DNA from: Echinometra lucunter
Taxonomy: Eukaryota; Echinodermata; Echinoidea; Camarodonta; Echinometridae
Assembly: GCA_029962745.1 (NCBI GenBank)
Contig: CM057153.1
Location: forward strand, 11,872,518-11,936,517
Length of the DNA: 64,000 nucleotides
Reading direction: 5' to 3'
The notes under the pieces were generated by a model that had not been told where the DNA came from, made no database searches, and saw nothing but the letters and a program-made list of their open reading frames with translations. Positions 46,978 through 60,606 of this stretch are shown piece after piece; within the stretch, counting starts at the first letter, position 1, and every line of letters begins with the position of its first letter. The translations under genes and the position numbers were made by a program.

Positions 46978-49900
46978 AAAGAAAAAAAGGATCATCATCC
47001 TGTACGTAGATCACGGATAGATTATTTAATGTGCAAGTACGTAAGTGCTGTTTTGGTTTAGAATCGGTTTTTCATTTTACACGAAGTTTTCGTTGCTGTC
47101 AAAGCATTCAACTATTTACTTAAATCTATTCTAGTCATCTTTTTTTGCATTCCGACATGTTCACTATACATGCAGACAGAGACATTAACTGACCATGCTG
47201 ACATGTACATACAGGTAGTTTATGTACACTTTAAATCTCTTTGATAAGAAATTATTAATCTAAGAGACTGTGATCAGGGACAAATCCAAATTAGCTTAAG
47301 AAGTTATAATCAACAAGGTTTAATTCTAAATCTCTTAGATTAAAGTCTTGATCAAATTTCTGAGTTGTTCCTGATTCAAATTTAAGAAATAAAGAGAGTT
47401 TGTAGTCTCATACCACCAGATACATATCCATGTATATATTCATCAAGTTTCCGATTGCATTTCAAATATATTAAATCTCAATGGTAATACAGTTCTTTCG
47501 TGGCCAATCTTGCAATTTGCCAATCTGAATACCGACTAGTCTCTTTAAAGCTAATCAATTTCCGTCACATAGGCAACCGGCGCCGATTAGTGAATGGTTC
47601 GGAAAACATGGCGTATCGCCTGACACCATGCAATGAAGAAGTGTTAGCAAAAGAGGAAATCCATAGGGTACGAGCCAGGATTATTGTGTCGATTTATCCC
47701 CAGACGAATTGGGCCAAGAACTAGCGAGGGGGAGGTAAAACCAGGGGGTGGCATGGCAAGCTGTGAAGAAAATCGAAAATGAATTCTCTTGAATTTTCGG
47801 AAATCCCTCATCTGATCAGCACATGATATCAGAGAACACGCTCAATATAATTATGGTCCCGTCCATTGTGTTTTCATGACATTTTTGGATTCCCTAAATC
47901 TACCAGCGTTCCCTTAGCTCAGAGCCAATAGCACGATCATTTCCCAGCCATATTCTAAGTAACTGTTTGCGAGGCATACAACGCCTCATATGGAAACAAT
48001 ACACCAAAGAAAAAAGCAATGTAGATGGAAATATTGATATTCCTTCTGACCTCATTTTGCGGTTGCCTCATCTCGGGTTTTTAAATTAGAGGTCAACTTT
48101 TGATAATTTTTGGCTTTGCTTTTTTAACTAAAGATATGATGTGAACACGTATTAATGGAAAATATTTTCCACGAAGAATGAACAGACAAAGAAAAAATGT
48201 TAAGGGACCAGTGAACTTCCAGTGAAATTTTCCTTCGTCCGCCATTTGTATGGTATTTGAAAGATTCGGAAGGGATGGCCTGGTAGCTTTCACCTGATAT
48301 TTGTTGATATGATAGCTCAGTTATTTTCTTTTTATTGTAGCTTTACAAACAAGAAATGACAACCTTGCTCCGGTGTTTTAATATAACATGAGATTTTTCT
48401 CTCATTATTCTATATTTTTCGATAGGATGGAGACTTATAAAACAAAATAATGTGGAGGTTGTCGATACTTCCATAAGAGACGACGGATGACATATATTGT
48501 TTTTCAACGGTTAAAATGGTCGCGGGGAGTTACCTTGACTTTCAGGAAAGTCTTACCAACTTACGATGAGTTTTTCGTAATTCTAGCGAACAGTCTTATT
48601 AGGCTTACAGATAAGGTTTCCATCTTCTGCGGATCAATCTACTACACTTTCCTTATATCCTAACTCAGTAGTCCCATGGTATGGTAGGATTAGAAAGAGA
48701 AGTCTCGTTTATTTAGAATTTCCATATCACGTGTTCCACGTCTAAGATGACTAAGTAGTTTCCAGCCTATTTATTTCTTTACCAATTTCTTTGGTTCCCT
48801 ATGCCTGGGGACAGGTAATCCATAATTCTTTACATCGGCGGCAGGCGAAAGCAGTCCTCTGTATCTTGAACTTGACAAATACATTTGTAGGCAAAATAGG
48901 TGCAAGTTTGCTTTTCTAAAAATAAAAGATGTGTTCTATCCCTATGCAATCTGGTGGAAATTACTTGGATCTACAAAGTGTTTGATAATAGGGTGGGTTA
49001 CCATTCCTGGCTCACATCCAAACTCCTCATGAAAAAAAACGCCTCTTTGGCCATTTTTCATAGATTCGTGCATTCCAGGAACAATTCGATGTATTTTCTA
49101 AAATCATATACGAGCAAATATTCAACCGAAAACCAAATCTTTAAGAAATTTGTCATAGAGATTAACTTATTGTCTGGAGATAAACATAGAGAAGGAGAAT
49201 GTCCATATGTGTTTTGTACTTTGAACCATGTTTTCCTTTGCCCTTCCCTTCGAACCATAATGATTCAAAACTTACCGGTACAATCTTTCTGTCTGAAAAG
49301 GACGACTAATTTTTAAGAAGTGGTTTCAAATAAAAGCTTGACTCTGTCAAATTATAGTCATCGTAATCGCTTAATGTAACTACCATCAACGGGCTGGCAT
49401 ACTGAATTTTACTTTGAATTCATGTAACATTAATTTTTTTTTGAACAAGCATATTGCATGATTTCTGGAATGCGGACTTTCCAAGGCTTCAAATGCGTCA
49501 CCATGCTCTATAATTTTCATCATTTGAGCTGGAGTTCTACTTGAATTAAAGGGTTTACATACTAAAATCAATTTCTGAATTTTCCTGAAAATTTTCCAGA
49601 AAAGATATATCTGACTTTGAATTAAAGTTATTTACGATACGAATCTATGAGTACAAAATCGTTCCTATGCAGTCCAACTAATTAAACGCCCTCGGAGTAA
49701 TACACAGGATAACAAAACATTTACATTGTCGATATACACCGAAGGTAAAGTGGAAAATAACCCAGCGATTGCTACGTCAGTTTCAATTGAAACAATCCCA
49801 CGTAAAATTTGGGACCTTCCTTGACTTTTGACGATATGATACCCCGAATAGATTTCTTTTCTCTTTCCTTTCCCTTCTCACTTTGTGTACAAAATCGTCA

Positions 49901-50554
49901 GTGCAGATTAATTACTGTTATATATGGCAGACCTTGCCACCCTCACGAATAATATCCGGGAAGTCAGCTACGTTGGAGTCACGTGATCATATGAAGGTAA
50001 GATTCATCTCCTGAAGCCGCCTCGTCAATACAATGTCCGGTGTGTGTTTTAAAATCTGATAGCCGAGTTCCCGGCATTCTGTTATGCTGTAATGTTCGGA
50101 ACAAGCGATGAATAATGGGTGTAGAAAAATTAGCTATTTTGAGTGAACCACGGCAAATTGCGAGGTAGTCTCCTTCATATCAAGGAATCGTCTTCTCCTC
50201 TTCCGGCAGGATAATAAAATCCTCATATTTGTTTATTTATGAAATTACAGTTAAATCTTTCTAGGCAACCGGAATTAAAATCATATGAATAAAAAGCAAC
50301 AAGAACAAAATTTGGAATGAATATTGGCCGGAACATCAACTAGTTCTCCTTGTCTGATACTTCAATTCAGTCACTTGTCATGTTATTTAGGTTAGCTTTA
50401 AAATCAAATTAGTGATTAAATTCTGTTGTGGTAATATTCATTCGTGATTTATTTATTATATCATTCTCGACTTAAATGAGAGAATCTAACGATTGCAGTG
50501 TTGAAAATATTGCGTTATTGCGGTTAACCTTTACATTTGCACTTGAACTTAACC
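45882..50554. other. Non-coding stretch
   Basis: Apart from the AAG tract and a small inverted pair (TAATCTAAGAGA near 47256 with TCTCTTAGATTA near 47331) no repeat or gene is recognised. The block 47560-47720 and the block 49910-50100 have raised GC content and could be regulatory. Frames of 138 codons or fewer have no support. Confidence 0.4.
46935..46980. repeat. (AAG)n microsatellite
   Basis: About 15 AGA/AAG units with one interruption. Confidence 0.95.
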
Positions 50555-50728
50555 TGGGGGTGTTTCGTAAAGCTGCTCGTAAGTTACGAACGACTTTACG
50601 AACGACTGAAACATGTTCTTGGGTGCTAATCAGATTCTCGTTCATTTACATGTAGCATAAGAAGGTATCACCAGTCGTGCGTAAAGTCGTTTTCGTAACT
50701 TACGAACAGCTTTATGAAACACCCCCTG
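50555..50728. mobile_element. Foldback MITE, GGGGGTGTTTCGTAAAGC termini (family B, copy 2)
   Basis: The left end reads TGGGGGTGTTTCGTAAAGC and the right end its inverse, AGCTTTATGAAACACCCCC. The inner arms are GTAAGTTACGAACGACTTTA and its complement. It is 174 bp, shorter than the copy at 31293-31596. Non-coding. Confidence 0.85.
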
Positions 50729-52024
50729 ACTTTGAATACGTTTATAACCGAGGGGAATATCCAGTACACACATAAAAGTGTAAAGAGAGAAGGCACGACT
50801 ACAGCGAGGATGCTTGACATGTTATGGATAGATTTTCCCTGTCATTCGGCATGTTCAGTATACCGGACACAAATGAGCAACTGACGAATCCATGAGGCAG
50901 TCAAACAGAAGCAGGGCAGCTTACCTATAATAGGAAGCTTCCTAAAAGTAGATTTTACTCAATTACCAGTCTCTGAAATACAACCATGGTAGAAAAACGC
51001 CAAGCAACAGTGCCGATTTACCATCAGCTAGTGAGCAAACATTTCGTCGAGGACGTGTCATTGACTCAATGTTTTGCAAACACAAAATCAAAAGTGATGG
51101 CACTAAATCGAAGCTAATCGAATGGAAAAAACAAGTGAATCTGACTTGCCAATATTCATTACCTGTCAATTACATTTCATAATAGGAGGGCTTTTCTTTC
51201 AAACTGGCTCGCATTCTTCAGTGCAATGGCTTAGTCCCTAATGCGGCATGTAACTTAATTTTTTTGTAATTTGAAAACATTGATGTTGGCATTTACTCAC
51301 AACACTTTCTGTTTCGTTGACCCTGAAACCCTAATTAATAGATACCTCTTAACACATTGAACTACCATGACGACTAACAGCCTTTGATGAAAGGAGCGCC
51401 TCTTCCTAGGGTACCGTGTGAGAAGGGAGGGGATGGGGTTCGCCCTTTTGATATCAAATAATAGGCCATAAATAGCACATGAAGTTTAACGACACGATTC
51501 CTGAAAGAAAAATCGAATCCCCCATTTTCATTGTATAATACAATAACGAAGAACGCGTGTTTAATCGAGGCTACCTAACTAATCAGCAAACTGTTCCCCT
51601 TACCAAGTTTACCTGATTTTGTCGACAAAAATAATTCTCGTCATCTGGCACGGAAATTTTTTTTAACAACAAAATATTCCAAAGAGTACCAGCTACTCTT
51701 ATGATCGCTAAAGGCTACAGCACTGCAGTACGGTTTACATTCTGATATTGATGCGGTGGATATACTGTGAACCGATAAAATGAAATAGACTTTATATAAT
51801 ATTAAGTTGCAGTGGATACTGTCCACACGGCCTTCGTCAATATTCACGTTAATCATTCATTAATGATTTCGAGAGACATTGAGAAATATGTATAAAACGC
51901 GTATAGGTGACAGCCAGTGGATAACTACAGGTCACAACGTATGGCCTTTAATTCCCTTCCTCGCCCTTTGGGAAGACAATGATCTATGTTTGTCGCACTC
52001 GACCCTGGTGTAGTAAGTGGTTAC
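50729..52024. other. Non-coding stretch
   Basis: AT-rich unique sequence. No gene or repeat recognised. Confidence 0.45.
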
Positions 52025-52169
52025 CTGGGGGGCGTTTCATGAAACAATTAGTCGGTGGTTTTCACCGACTATTTTGCTTTCAGCCAATCAGATGCGAGTT
52101 TTTTCAGTAGCTTATAACATTTGTCAGTGATTTTCACCGACAAAACTCTTCATGAAACGCTCCCCAGGT
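52025..52169. mobile_element. Short palindromic MITE, GCGTTTCAT termini (family C, copy 2)
   Basis: The ends CCTGGGGGGCGTTTCATGAA and TTCATGAAACGCTCCCCAGG are inverted copies. The inner arms carry GTCGGTG...CACCGAC. The centre shares CTTTCAGCCAATCAGATGC and TTCAGTAGCTTATAACA with the copy at 42812-42948. About 145 bp, non-coding. Confidence 0.85.
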
Positions 52170-55100
52170 CGGATTTGTTGTTTAAATAAACTGAGCGCAC
52201 CGTGCCTGGGTTAGAATGGCTATGATTAGAGGACTCTCAGGGACAAATGATGAGGATACCCTGTATACACTCCGTATTATAGACACAATAAAGGTTGTTG
52301 TTGCTCTGATGATTATTATCAATATCACTGTCATTGTGATTATTAGTAGTAATACGAAGAGTTTGTTTGCAAAAGGGGCTAGATCCACTTTTGATGATAA
52401 TTGAGTTATTGATATTAGAACATCGTTCAACCATATACCTGTCCTTTGAACTAAAGTCTTAAGCTAAATTTTCAGAGCATACGAGAAAAGAAATGCACTT
52501 TCTAATTTTACTTCTACACTGACGCCTGTACAAAATCTGGCAAACAAATGTTTTTTTTCTCTGAAGTTACAAAAGTGGGTCTAACCAATTTTGCAAACAA
52601 ACGCTTCATACCATCCTTATCATCATTATTATAATTACTATTGTTTTTATCATTATCATCATCATATTTCATTATCATTATCATTATCATTATTATCATT
52701 TTTATTTCCATCAACATTGCTGTCGTTATTATAATCACCATCATCGATCGTCGTAATTACATAATTAGAATACGAATGCCATCTGATGTACAGAAATACT
52801 GTGCACTTAGCTGTTAATTCCCGTGAGGTTGACAAAAATGTAATGCATTTTTAATTAAAAAAAACAAAAACCGTAACTTGAAATTTCATTATCCATTCAT
52901 AGTTCTATTCGAAGCACCGACAGAACAAGTAGAAAACATTGATGTACTTGATATTAGTTTCATTTAATCAAGATTTTCAGAATCCCGTCTCCGTTATCTT
53001 TTGATCCGATCGTAATTTGAACTCAAGAAGAAAATCCTCTGACAGCTTCAAAGGGAAGAACCCATGCTGCTAACTCGTGGACGACAATACGATGAAAGTG
53101 AGGCAGAACGGGAATAAGGTAATTATAGAGATAGAAAGATGCGCATGGTGACGCATATCGAATTGCTGCATTTGTTTTACATGACATCTAAAAAAAAAGG
53201 GCCTATGCATTGCATAGCTATATTCGGTATAATCAAGAGATTAAATGAAGCTCGGTCAAATGAGAATAACTTTTCACAAGAAACAGTTTATTTTGAATAA
53301 CCGTTCCTTTAAGCATTTCAGTTATTTCATGTTTGTTGTCATATTACAGTATTTAATCCAAAGTGTACGGTTCGAAAGATGACAGGTGATTATAAAACAT
53401 CATGTTTTTTATCTCACGAACATTATTATCTCAAGCACAGTGGGTTTGCGTTGCATGTGTACTTACGTTTTTCTTTTATGTGAAATCAGTCCTTTTCTTC
53501 TACAGTTTAGGCATTTAAGACCGAAATATGTGTGCGTAGAGAGGAGGGAGAGTGTCCGTGTGAGTGAAATGTTTAGATTAGCATGTATCAAAATGAATGA
53601 ATTTAATATGAAATACTGTGGGGCAAATTTGACCTTTTAAAAAAAATTATTTCTCTTTCGAGAAAGAAATAAGTGACCAAATTAGCCTCACAGGTATGAA
53701 AAGTTTTTAAAATACAGTTTAACAAAATCCATTCAAACATTGAATCTCTAGGCATTTCTCATCTTTTCGACTTGATATAAAACCAACTTTTTTGTTCATT
53801 CATTCAATGTTGAAAATGTCGTTGCAGGGCCTTTTTTGAATAGATTTTCCTTTATAATTATTGATTGCGATTTTTTTATTTTTTCAAGTTTTATTGATTT
53901 TTAACGACCTCATGATAATCTAACATTAGCAATATTATGTCAACTATTCCATTCAAACAAAGAGAATGTAAGAAGCTCACTTGATCATCGAACAGTGTAT
54001 CTGTAAATTATTATACTTTTGACGTAAGAGGCTTCTTCATGGTCGCTTGGGACGTAAACAAATCTTCACTAAATGGATAACATGAACAGGCCTACAGATA
54101 AATTGGTCATTCACACTGACATCGTAACATAGCATCATAACCAAATCTTCTGTAAGCTATTGCTCTGTAGAATTGTTTTCACCTCCCAATCGCAATCAGT
54201 TACATTGATAAATGAGGAGCAGCAGTATTTGTTTTAACCGCAGGAGCTATAAACTATTTGACGCAAATTAATATCAATCAAAATTTTCTAATGGTGGGTC
54301 AAAGTCTAACTTTGACTGATTTACCGCTGTTGAGAGCCGGATAGAAGATGATGAAAGGCTTTTCCTTATCATTTTTGACATTTAGTGATTATGTTTAAAG
54401 ATAATCTTCTCATATAGATTCACTCAGTGCCCAATTCAATTTCAAGAGTGAATGTCAAAGTAGATTATTTCTTTGAATTGGCTGGCGCAAGGTGATTGCT
54501 GAACGTAATTGTTATCGAAGACAGTATGGCCGGAATGTGGATAGCTACCATAAGGATATAGAAACTTTTTTTGTCTTTAAATGTTTCCTCGCATAAGCAA
54601 AGAATACTTATTAGCATAAATTATACTCTGTTTGAAATTCAGTTTCTGTTTATGGTAGCTGAAATTTGTTTGAATAAAACACAAAAGTGATTTGAAGCAT
54701 TATCTAGTGATTGGTTGAAAAACACAAACAAGAATTTCTTTACAATACTTAGACCATCGTATTCAAACAGATCTTTAAGATGTTAAATCAATGTTTCGAA
54801 ATAATGATTATACTAAATCCCTAAAGAAAGGAGATAAATATAGAACTGGAATAGAGTGAGCTACAGTTTACTTTTTTTAAAGCCCTACGTTGCCGACATA
54901 TTACAAGAGATTTGATGAGAATTGTTACAGACGATGCGCACTTTATTACTTCATTTCTTCTGGTTTAGTCATTCTTTGGAAATCAAGCTGCTCAACTTAC
55001 TTTAGACATTTTCCCTTAACACAGTGAACGGGTATTAAATTATGATGTATAAACTATAACGTTTTCAATTCTGCTAGAGGGATGACGTTGCAATTGTGTA

Positions 55101-57711
55101 AACATTTTGAAGAAAATATCAAAGAAGAAAGGCTAACCTCAACAAACATGAGCACAATGTATCTACCTGGCATCGGTTTAGTCCCGGAGTCTATTTTCAA
55201 AGAGGAAGAGGACGAGAAAAGACATGAGAAGAGAATAAAAGTGAGCAAGAATCAGAAACAGAGAGAATGACAATGACAAACGTTAAAGACAGAAAATGAC
55301 AAAGAAAGAGGGACGAGAGAGAACGAGAGATAGAAAGATTGGGAGATAGAGAGAGAGAGAGAGAGAAAAGGAGATGAAAATACAAAGAGAGGGGGATGGG
55401 ATTCAGAAAGACGGGGGAAACAGGTAAAAGATATATGCATATTCACAAGTATCGATGTTGGAACCTACATGGGGGTATGCCCTTCCGTAGGAGATACAGA
55501 GTTCCTGTATTTGTCTTCAGACTGGAATTATGAGTGGGCTCCTATTGCTAACTAAGCAAACAATAAATTTTCGTTTTTGAGCTGACAGGGGAAGTAGGGC
55601 AATTAAATTCCGAACCCATTACGCAAATTTGGCGTTTGCTCTCCAAGGAGTCAAGACCACTTAGAGTCACTAAAAGACGACAACCCATAACTCGTGGGGC
55701 TCACTTTCACCCGGTCTCTGTTTCATTTTTAGACATGTATTCATAAAGTTCATCCATTTCCTTCCAGCTGCCATGAATATGTCGGAAATACTGTTCCACG
55801 TGCTCCCACATTATGCTGGGAATGACGATAAATGAATTAGAATATCATAGTTTCAGAACATAGCGGCAACAATGGATGGAAAATCACGCACTTGTGGGAC
55901 GACATTTACAGTGCTGCTACATTGCTCTTTCGTCTCTTTTGTCTCTTTCTTGTTTAACAAACAGGCATCCTAAATATTTTGTTGTGATAATATCTAATAA
56001 TCACTTATATAGTAACAAAAGATTACTCAGTTAAGTGCAGCATATGTCTGCAGTGAGTAAGCCTTATTTAACCTTTTACCTCTCAGACGTAGTCATGTTT
56101 TAAAACTAGTTTTCAAATGCTACATGATGAACACTTGTCTCTACAGTAGCAACGATTGAAAATCCTATATTCCAAGACCTTGTTCACCGTGTACCCCCCC
56201 CCCCCCCCTGCTTCTTGCCTCATCCCTTCAAAATATATATCATGTCTTCACGCTCGCTTGGTTTCAACCGGTAATAACCTCTTCGTGGAGCCTGTGTTAC
56301 GCCACACTCTCAATCAACACATACTCAGGACGCAGCTAAGCTATCAGGACTATCAAAGGGTTACTAAAAAATACTATTATGACATAACATTTCTTTTGGG
56401 AAAACTACGTGATAGATGACACATTCAATCATGCATAGGATTACATTTAGATAGGAACGAGAAAATCGGTAATAAGAGATGGGCTCATCACTCCAAACCC
56501 TCTTTTCAGACATACGCTTATTCGTTTACTAGTAGCTGATAAAGTTCAACGTTTTTCGATTCCAATATCCATTTCCTCAGATTTTTTTTTATAAAGCTCT
56601 AAACGAATGTACGAGCATGATTTTCTATCTCTTGCAGGGCAGATTTAAGAAGACGTTAGGTATTATGATAATACTGATGACAATATTCGTTTCTTTTATA
56701 GCGTTTAACGCATTTCAAGTTAGCATGTTCCTATGGGCTTAAAATGAAGAGAAAATAAATTAGAAGTAAGAAAATACAAATTAGAAAATCCACTTAGATG
56801 AATAAATTACAGTATTAGATCTCTGGAAAAAAAACCTCTTTGCTAATTGTTACAATATAAAGTGTCAAAACGAAAGATGAAAAAAAAAAAAAAAAACAGA
56901 ACATGGCAACAAACCCCTCTCCAGTAAACTGTCTGTGCCTATTGACTCGCCTTTACCAAAATGCTTTCCTTTGGGTTTGTCTTTTTAACTACATGTATTC
57001 AGAAACAAAATACCCCATTTTCAAGAAGAATGTAAATTCCCATGACAATTCAAAGCATCAGAACAGTTTTAATCCGACTTAACTGCAATATTTTCTTTTA
57101 AGATCTTTATGTGAATTAAATAATACTTCACTCTACTTCAGGTACTAAAGAAAGGGGGAAGGTGAAAGATAAATGCAATGGTAGAATAAACGAACAGAAG
57201 TGACAACCAACAACATGAAAAAAGAAGGTGAAATCAATTATGAAATAGGGTAACAATTAACACACCAAGTGAAAAAGAAAAAGTGAGGATTTTTAAAAAT
57301 GAGAAGAAAATACATTCGAATGAACGTGAACAAATGATCAATTAGAAAAAATCAAAAGTAGAATCAAGTGGTTAAAAAAAAAAGAAAAAGACAAAAATGG
57401 TATGATAGGAGAAAGGTAAAAGAGGTGTATTTTAATTTTTCATCGTAATTCGTTTTAGTCTTTATTCAACTTGTAGAGACTTCGCCGTACTCTTGACTAG
57501 GCATTTCTCTACCGGAAAAACTACAACTTTCCACATCCATGTTTTGGTCTATGTTTCTTGCAACGTTTCCGGAGCACACCGGCCATTAGTTTTTATTGAT
57601 TTTTTTCTTGTTTGAATTTTACATGGAATGATTTAACTTACTAAACCATTTCGACATTGTCCACTGTTCTAAAAAAACACAGCCAAATGTGTGCACTACA
57701 AAAAGAGACCT
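52170..57711. other. Non-coding stretch with simple repeats
   Basis: Holds TCATTA-type tracts (52615-52745), a GA tract (55300-55395), a 15-C run (56194-56208) and an A-run (56881-56896). No coding exon is recognised. Confidence 0.45.
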
Positions 57712-57843
57712 GGGCCCCGTAACACAAAGCTTAGCGATTGATCGTACAATAAATTTTTGCGATTGATTGCACATAGTGGTCAATGCAATCAATCGCAAAG
57801 ATCAATCGTACGATCAATTGCTAAGCTTTGTGTTACGGGGCCC
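57712..57843. mobile_element. Near-perfect palindromic element, GGGCCCCGTAACAC termini (family D)
   Basis: The sequence from GGGCCCCGTAACACAAAGC is mirrored by GCTTTGTGTTACGGGGCCC at the other end, with arms of about 55-60 bp rich in GCGATTGATCG words. It is 132 bp and non-coding, a MITE-like foldback. Confidence 0.85.
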
Positions 57844-57844
57844 T

Positions 57845-58002
57845 GGGGCCCGTAACACATAGGTTTGTGATCAATCTCAAATTCAAAACAACCCTTCTAA
57901 TTGGTCCAGGGTCACCTTTTTTTAATAAGATGCGCATGAAACAATGGTCTTGATTGGCTGTTATAACTTTGCGATTGATTGCAAATCTTTGTGTTACGGG
58001 GC
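57845..58002. mobile_element. Second family-D palindromic element, directly adjacent
   Basis: It starts GGGGCCCGTAACACATAGG one base after the previous copy and ends TTTGTGTTACGGGGC. Its centre is different and less palindromic, with GATCAATC / GATTGATT arms. It is either a tandem insertion or two halves of a rearranged element. Confidence 0.8.
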
Positions 58003-58036
58003 ACAGAATGATCGTGTTAACGTGTTGAACACTATA

Positions 58037-58056
58037 AGCCCGAGATAACTCGGGCT
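58037..58056. other. Perfect hairpin, 8 bp stem and 4 nt loop
   Basis: AGCCCGAG, then ATAA, then CTCGGGCT. It lies 35 bases after the family-D pair. It resembles a stem-loop with a GC-rich stem, but no transcript context is visible. Confidence 0.7.
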
Positions 58057-58059
58057 AAG

Positions 58060-58330
58060 GTCTATGGAAAATGCGTGTAATATTGAAATGAAATCGTGCT
58101 CACGGGATAGCAAACCGAATTCTCGCTTAACCTCAGAGCAAGAAAATGGATAGTGATAGCTATCTATCGTCAAACAAACCTCTTATGCATTTTCCGTTCC
58201 AAAGCATCGTAAATGGCCATAAGCGGAGTGCTTTTGAACGGTTGAGATTACCAACCAGATGGCCCAGATGGAAGATTCCGTAACAGTCTTTCTCTCCCAT
58301 CCCAGCCGTGCAGAATGAACACATAGCATT
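58060..58330. promoter_or_regulatory. Unique higher-GC island, candidate regulatory element
   Basis: Contains GATAGTGATAGCTATCTATCG (GATA-type words near 58150, written here as GATAGTGATAG and CTATCTATCG), TTATGCATTTT, CCAGATGGCCCAGATGG (two E-box-like CAGATG words near 58256-58272) and no reading frame. The assignment comes from composition only. Confidence 0.22.
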
Positions 58331-59398
58331 AATTTAATCTCAACTCGAATAAGATCATGAAGATGGTTTTCATTCAGGGGAAATCTTAATCAAGATTTAA
58401 AATGTTTACCTCACACGTCTCAAGGATCCAGCTGCCTTAATGATCTCAAATATTCATAACATGTTTCCCCAGCCTCTAAGGGTGTTATGAGCTCGGAGAA
58501 AGGATTAACAGAATACGTTTGCGAGACATATACTAGATAACGGATTGCAACAGTTATTTTCTGAATAAGCTCTTATCAGAGTGTGTACCCACGCATAAGG
58601 AAGCCAAGCATTAGCTCATCAGAAATATACAACAGTGAACAGGCTTGGTTAAAATGTACCCCAAAAGTATGTTCTCGGTAGTCTTAGAGATGGCGACATG
58701 TCTCGTGATGTACTAAACCCCCTGATAATTGTATGATTAAAGTTGGATATTGACGAATGAATAAAGGATTTAGAATGTTTATCCCCTATACATTAAATTT
58801 CATACATCTGCCAAATATTTCAACCGATGTAAATTACTTAAAATTGTGGCAGGAGTTAGCGAAACAAGCGAAAAAACCCCCCACCATTAATCTTCAGGCA
58901 CGGATTACACAGGTATATAAAGACAAGAAATAAAAGGTCACTCTCCCAATGCCGTAAATCCGTTAAAAACAATTGTTCTGGCTCGTTTGTTGGCCTTATG
59001 CAACCAATCAGAACACTGGATTACAAGCTATTCAGATTATCAATGAATCTCATCCTATACCTTGTTGGGAAAAGTGTGATCTTGACCCAATTAAAAATGT
59101 GCCCCATATCAAGAATGGTATTTTTTAGATTAAAAAAATTCAAGACTTTCAGCTTTATAATGGTATGAATATCATTTTAGCTCCAATTCAGTTTTGCACG
59201 ATGGTTAAAAGAAATGAGAGTAAGAAAATTGTGTCTCGAAGTATCTTTTGCACCCTAGATTTCACTAGATTTCTCCAAATATGATATCAAAACAAATGAG
59301 AAGATGTAAAGGTGTGACATTTTCAATGGTATCGTAAACAAGGATTTCACTTGATGCTTATCTTCTCTCTGTACTGTAAGTGCCATATTCTGTAGACT
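58331..59398. other. Non-coding stretch
   Basis: AT-rich sequence with nothing recognised. Confidence 0.45.
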
Positions 59399-59590
59399 TA
59401 AGTCGGTGATCATGCTGTTCCACAACCTTCGGTTCCTAGCCTTCTCTATGACCTCCACTCCCTTGTCTTTCACTCCTCTCTCCTCTAACCATTTCTGCAG
59501 ACTGTCCATCCAAAGTATGCTTCTCCTTCCCCTGCTCCTCTTTATCTAAATATTTCCTGTCAAAGCAAGGTTCTCTATGCGTTCTTTAGC
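59399..59590 (-). pseudogene. Decayed LINE reverse transcriptase C-terminus (RTE-like)
   Basis: Seen: the minus strand reads AKERIENLALTGNI, an in-frame TAG, then IKRSRGRRSILWMDSLQKW, LEERGVKDKGVEVIEKARNR and RLWNSMITDL. Known: the order ENLxLTGKIxGKRxRGRxR, W(M/I)DxL..W and a C-terminal A.(N/D)R..W..M is the tail of endonuclease/reverse-transcriptase LINEs found widely in animals. Inference: this is a short inactive remnant, broken by a stop in the GK position. The 84-codon frame from 59509 continues into non-homologous sequence. Confidence 0.8.
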
Positions 59591-60606
59591 CTATATGTTT
59601 TACAAAAGAAACAAGTACATGTTCCCTCTTACTGTCCCCTCCCTTGAACAACAACCCCTGCTTCATGATGTTAATCTGAAGGGACCTTAGAAGATTATTT
59701 CATCGAAATATTCCAAAACTGTATTAATTCTCAGTTGACAATGAATTTCTTAACTTTTATTAAACCAGAAGGGGTGAACACAGAGATATATAACCGGTGC
59801 TAATCCGCGGGGAATTATTACTGCCCTATAGCGAACTTAATTCGAAAAAAGTTGAAATCTTGAAATCCAACTTCAGAAAAGATTAGCCGTAGTGTCGATG
59901 GGTAAAAGCAGTGACAACACTAATTACAGATAGCTTGCCCCATGTTAAAGGATAAACATATCATGTCTCATTCGGCCATGCAGCCGTCAATTGTTTTTTT
60001 TTTCAGCACAGCAGGCCAATCGGTGCAATAGCAAACTGATTTGTTATCGTTGCTAAAGGCTTGCTATCTGTAATTTTAGCAAGGCGAGGTTAAGGTTAGG
60101 AATAGGTTTATGTTTTTAGACCCATAGGCTGTATAAGACGGATGGGCTGTAACCGTTGAAGGTTAGACGGGATGGAGTATTATCCATGGAATGTGAATTC
60201 TTTCAGGGCAACGTTTTGTCCAAATTTACCAATAGCATCCCTCCAATTAAGTCATCTTGACAAGTCACCCTTGGAAAACATTACCGTTAAATCAGGTATT
60301 TGAACAAAATCATTAAACTCTTCCCGAAGATAGATGTGAATCTTACTGACTTCAGTGTCCTTCTGATGCAATATTGTATTGATTTTGTCTTTGACAAAAA
60401 TTACAATTTATAAATGTATATACATGTAAACCCAAAATATATTTTTGTTGTATGCACTGATAACTAATCAGTATTACATAAAGCAGAAAAATTCAAGATG
60501 ATGTAATTACATATTTTCTATCAAAAAAGAGGATGTTTTCCATCAATTTATACCCATTTAATGTTTTCTAAAAAACTCATTTATCAGTTTGGAAAATCTT
60601 AGTCTA
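59591..60606. other. Non-coding stretch
   Basis: AT-rich sequence. Nothing recognised. Confidence 0.45.

Noticed and set aside
52182..52744. Several overlapping Ile/Asp-rich frames on both strands
   Set aside because: Products of the TCATTA/AATGAT microsatellite.
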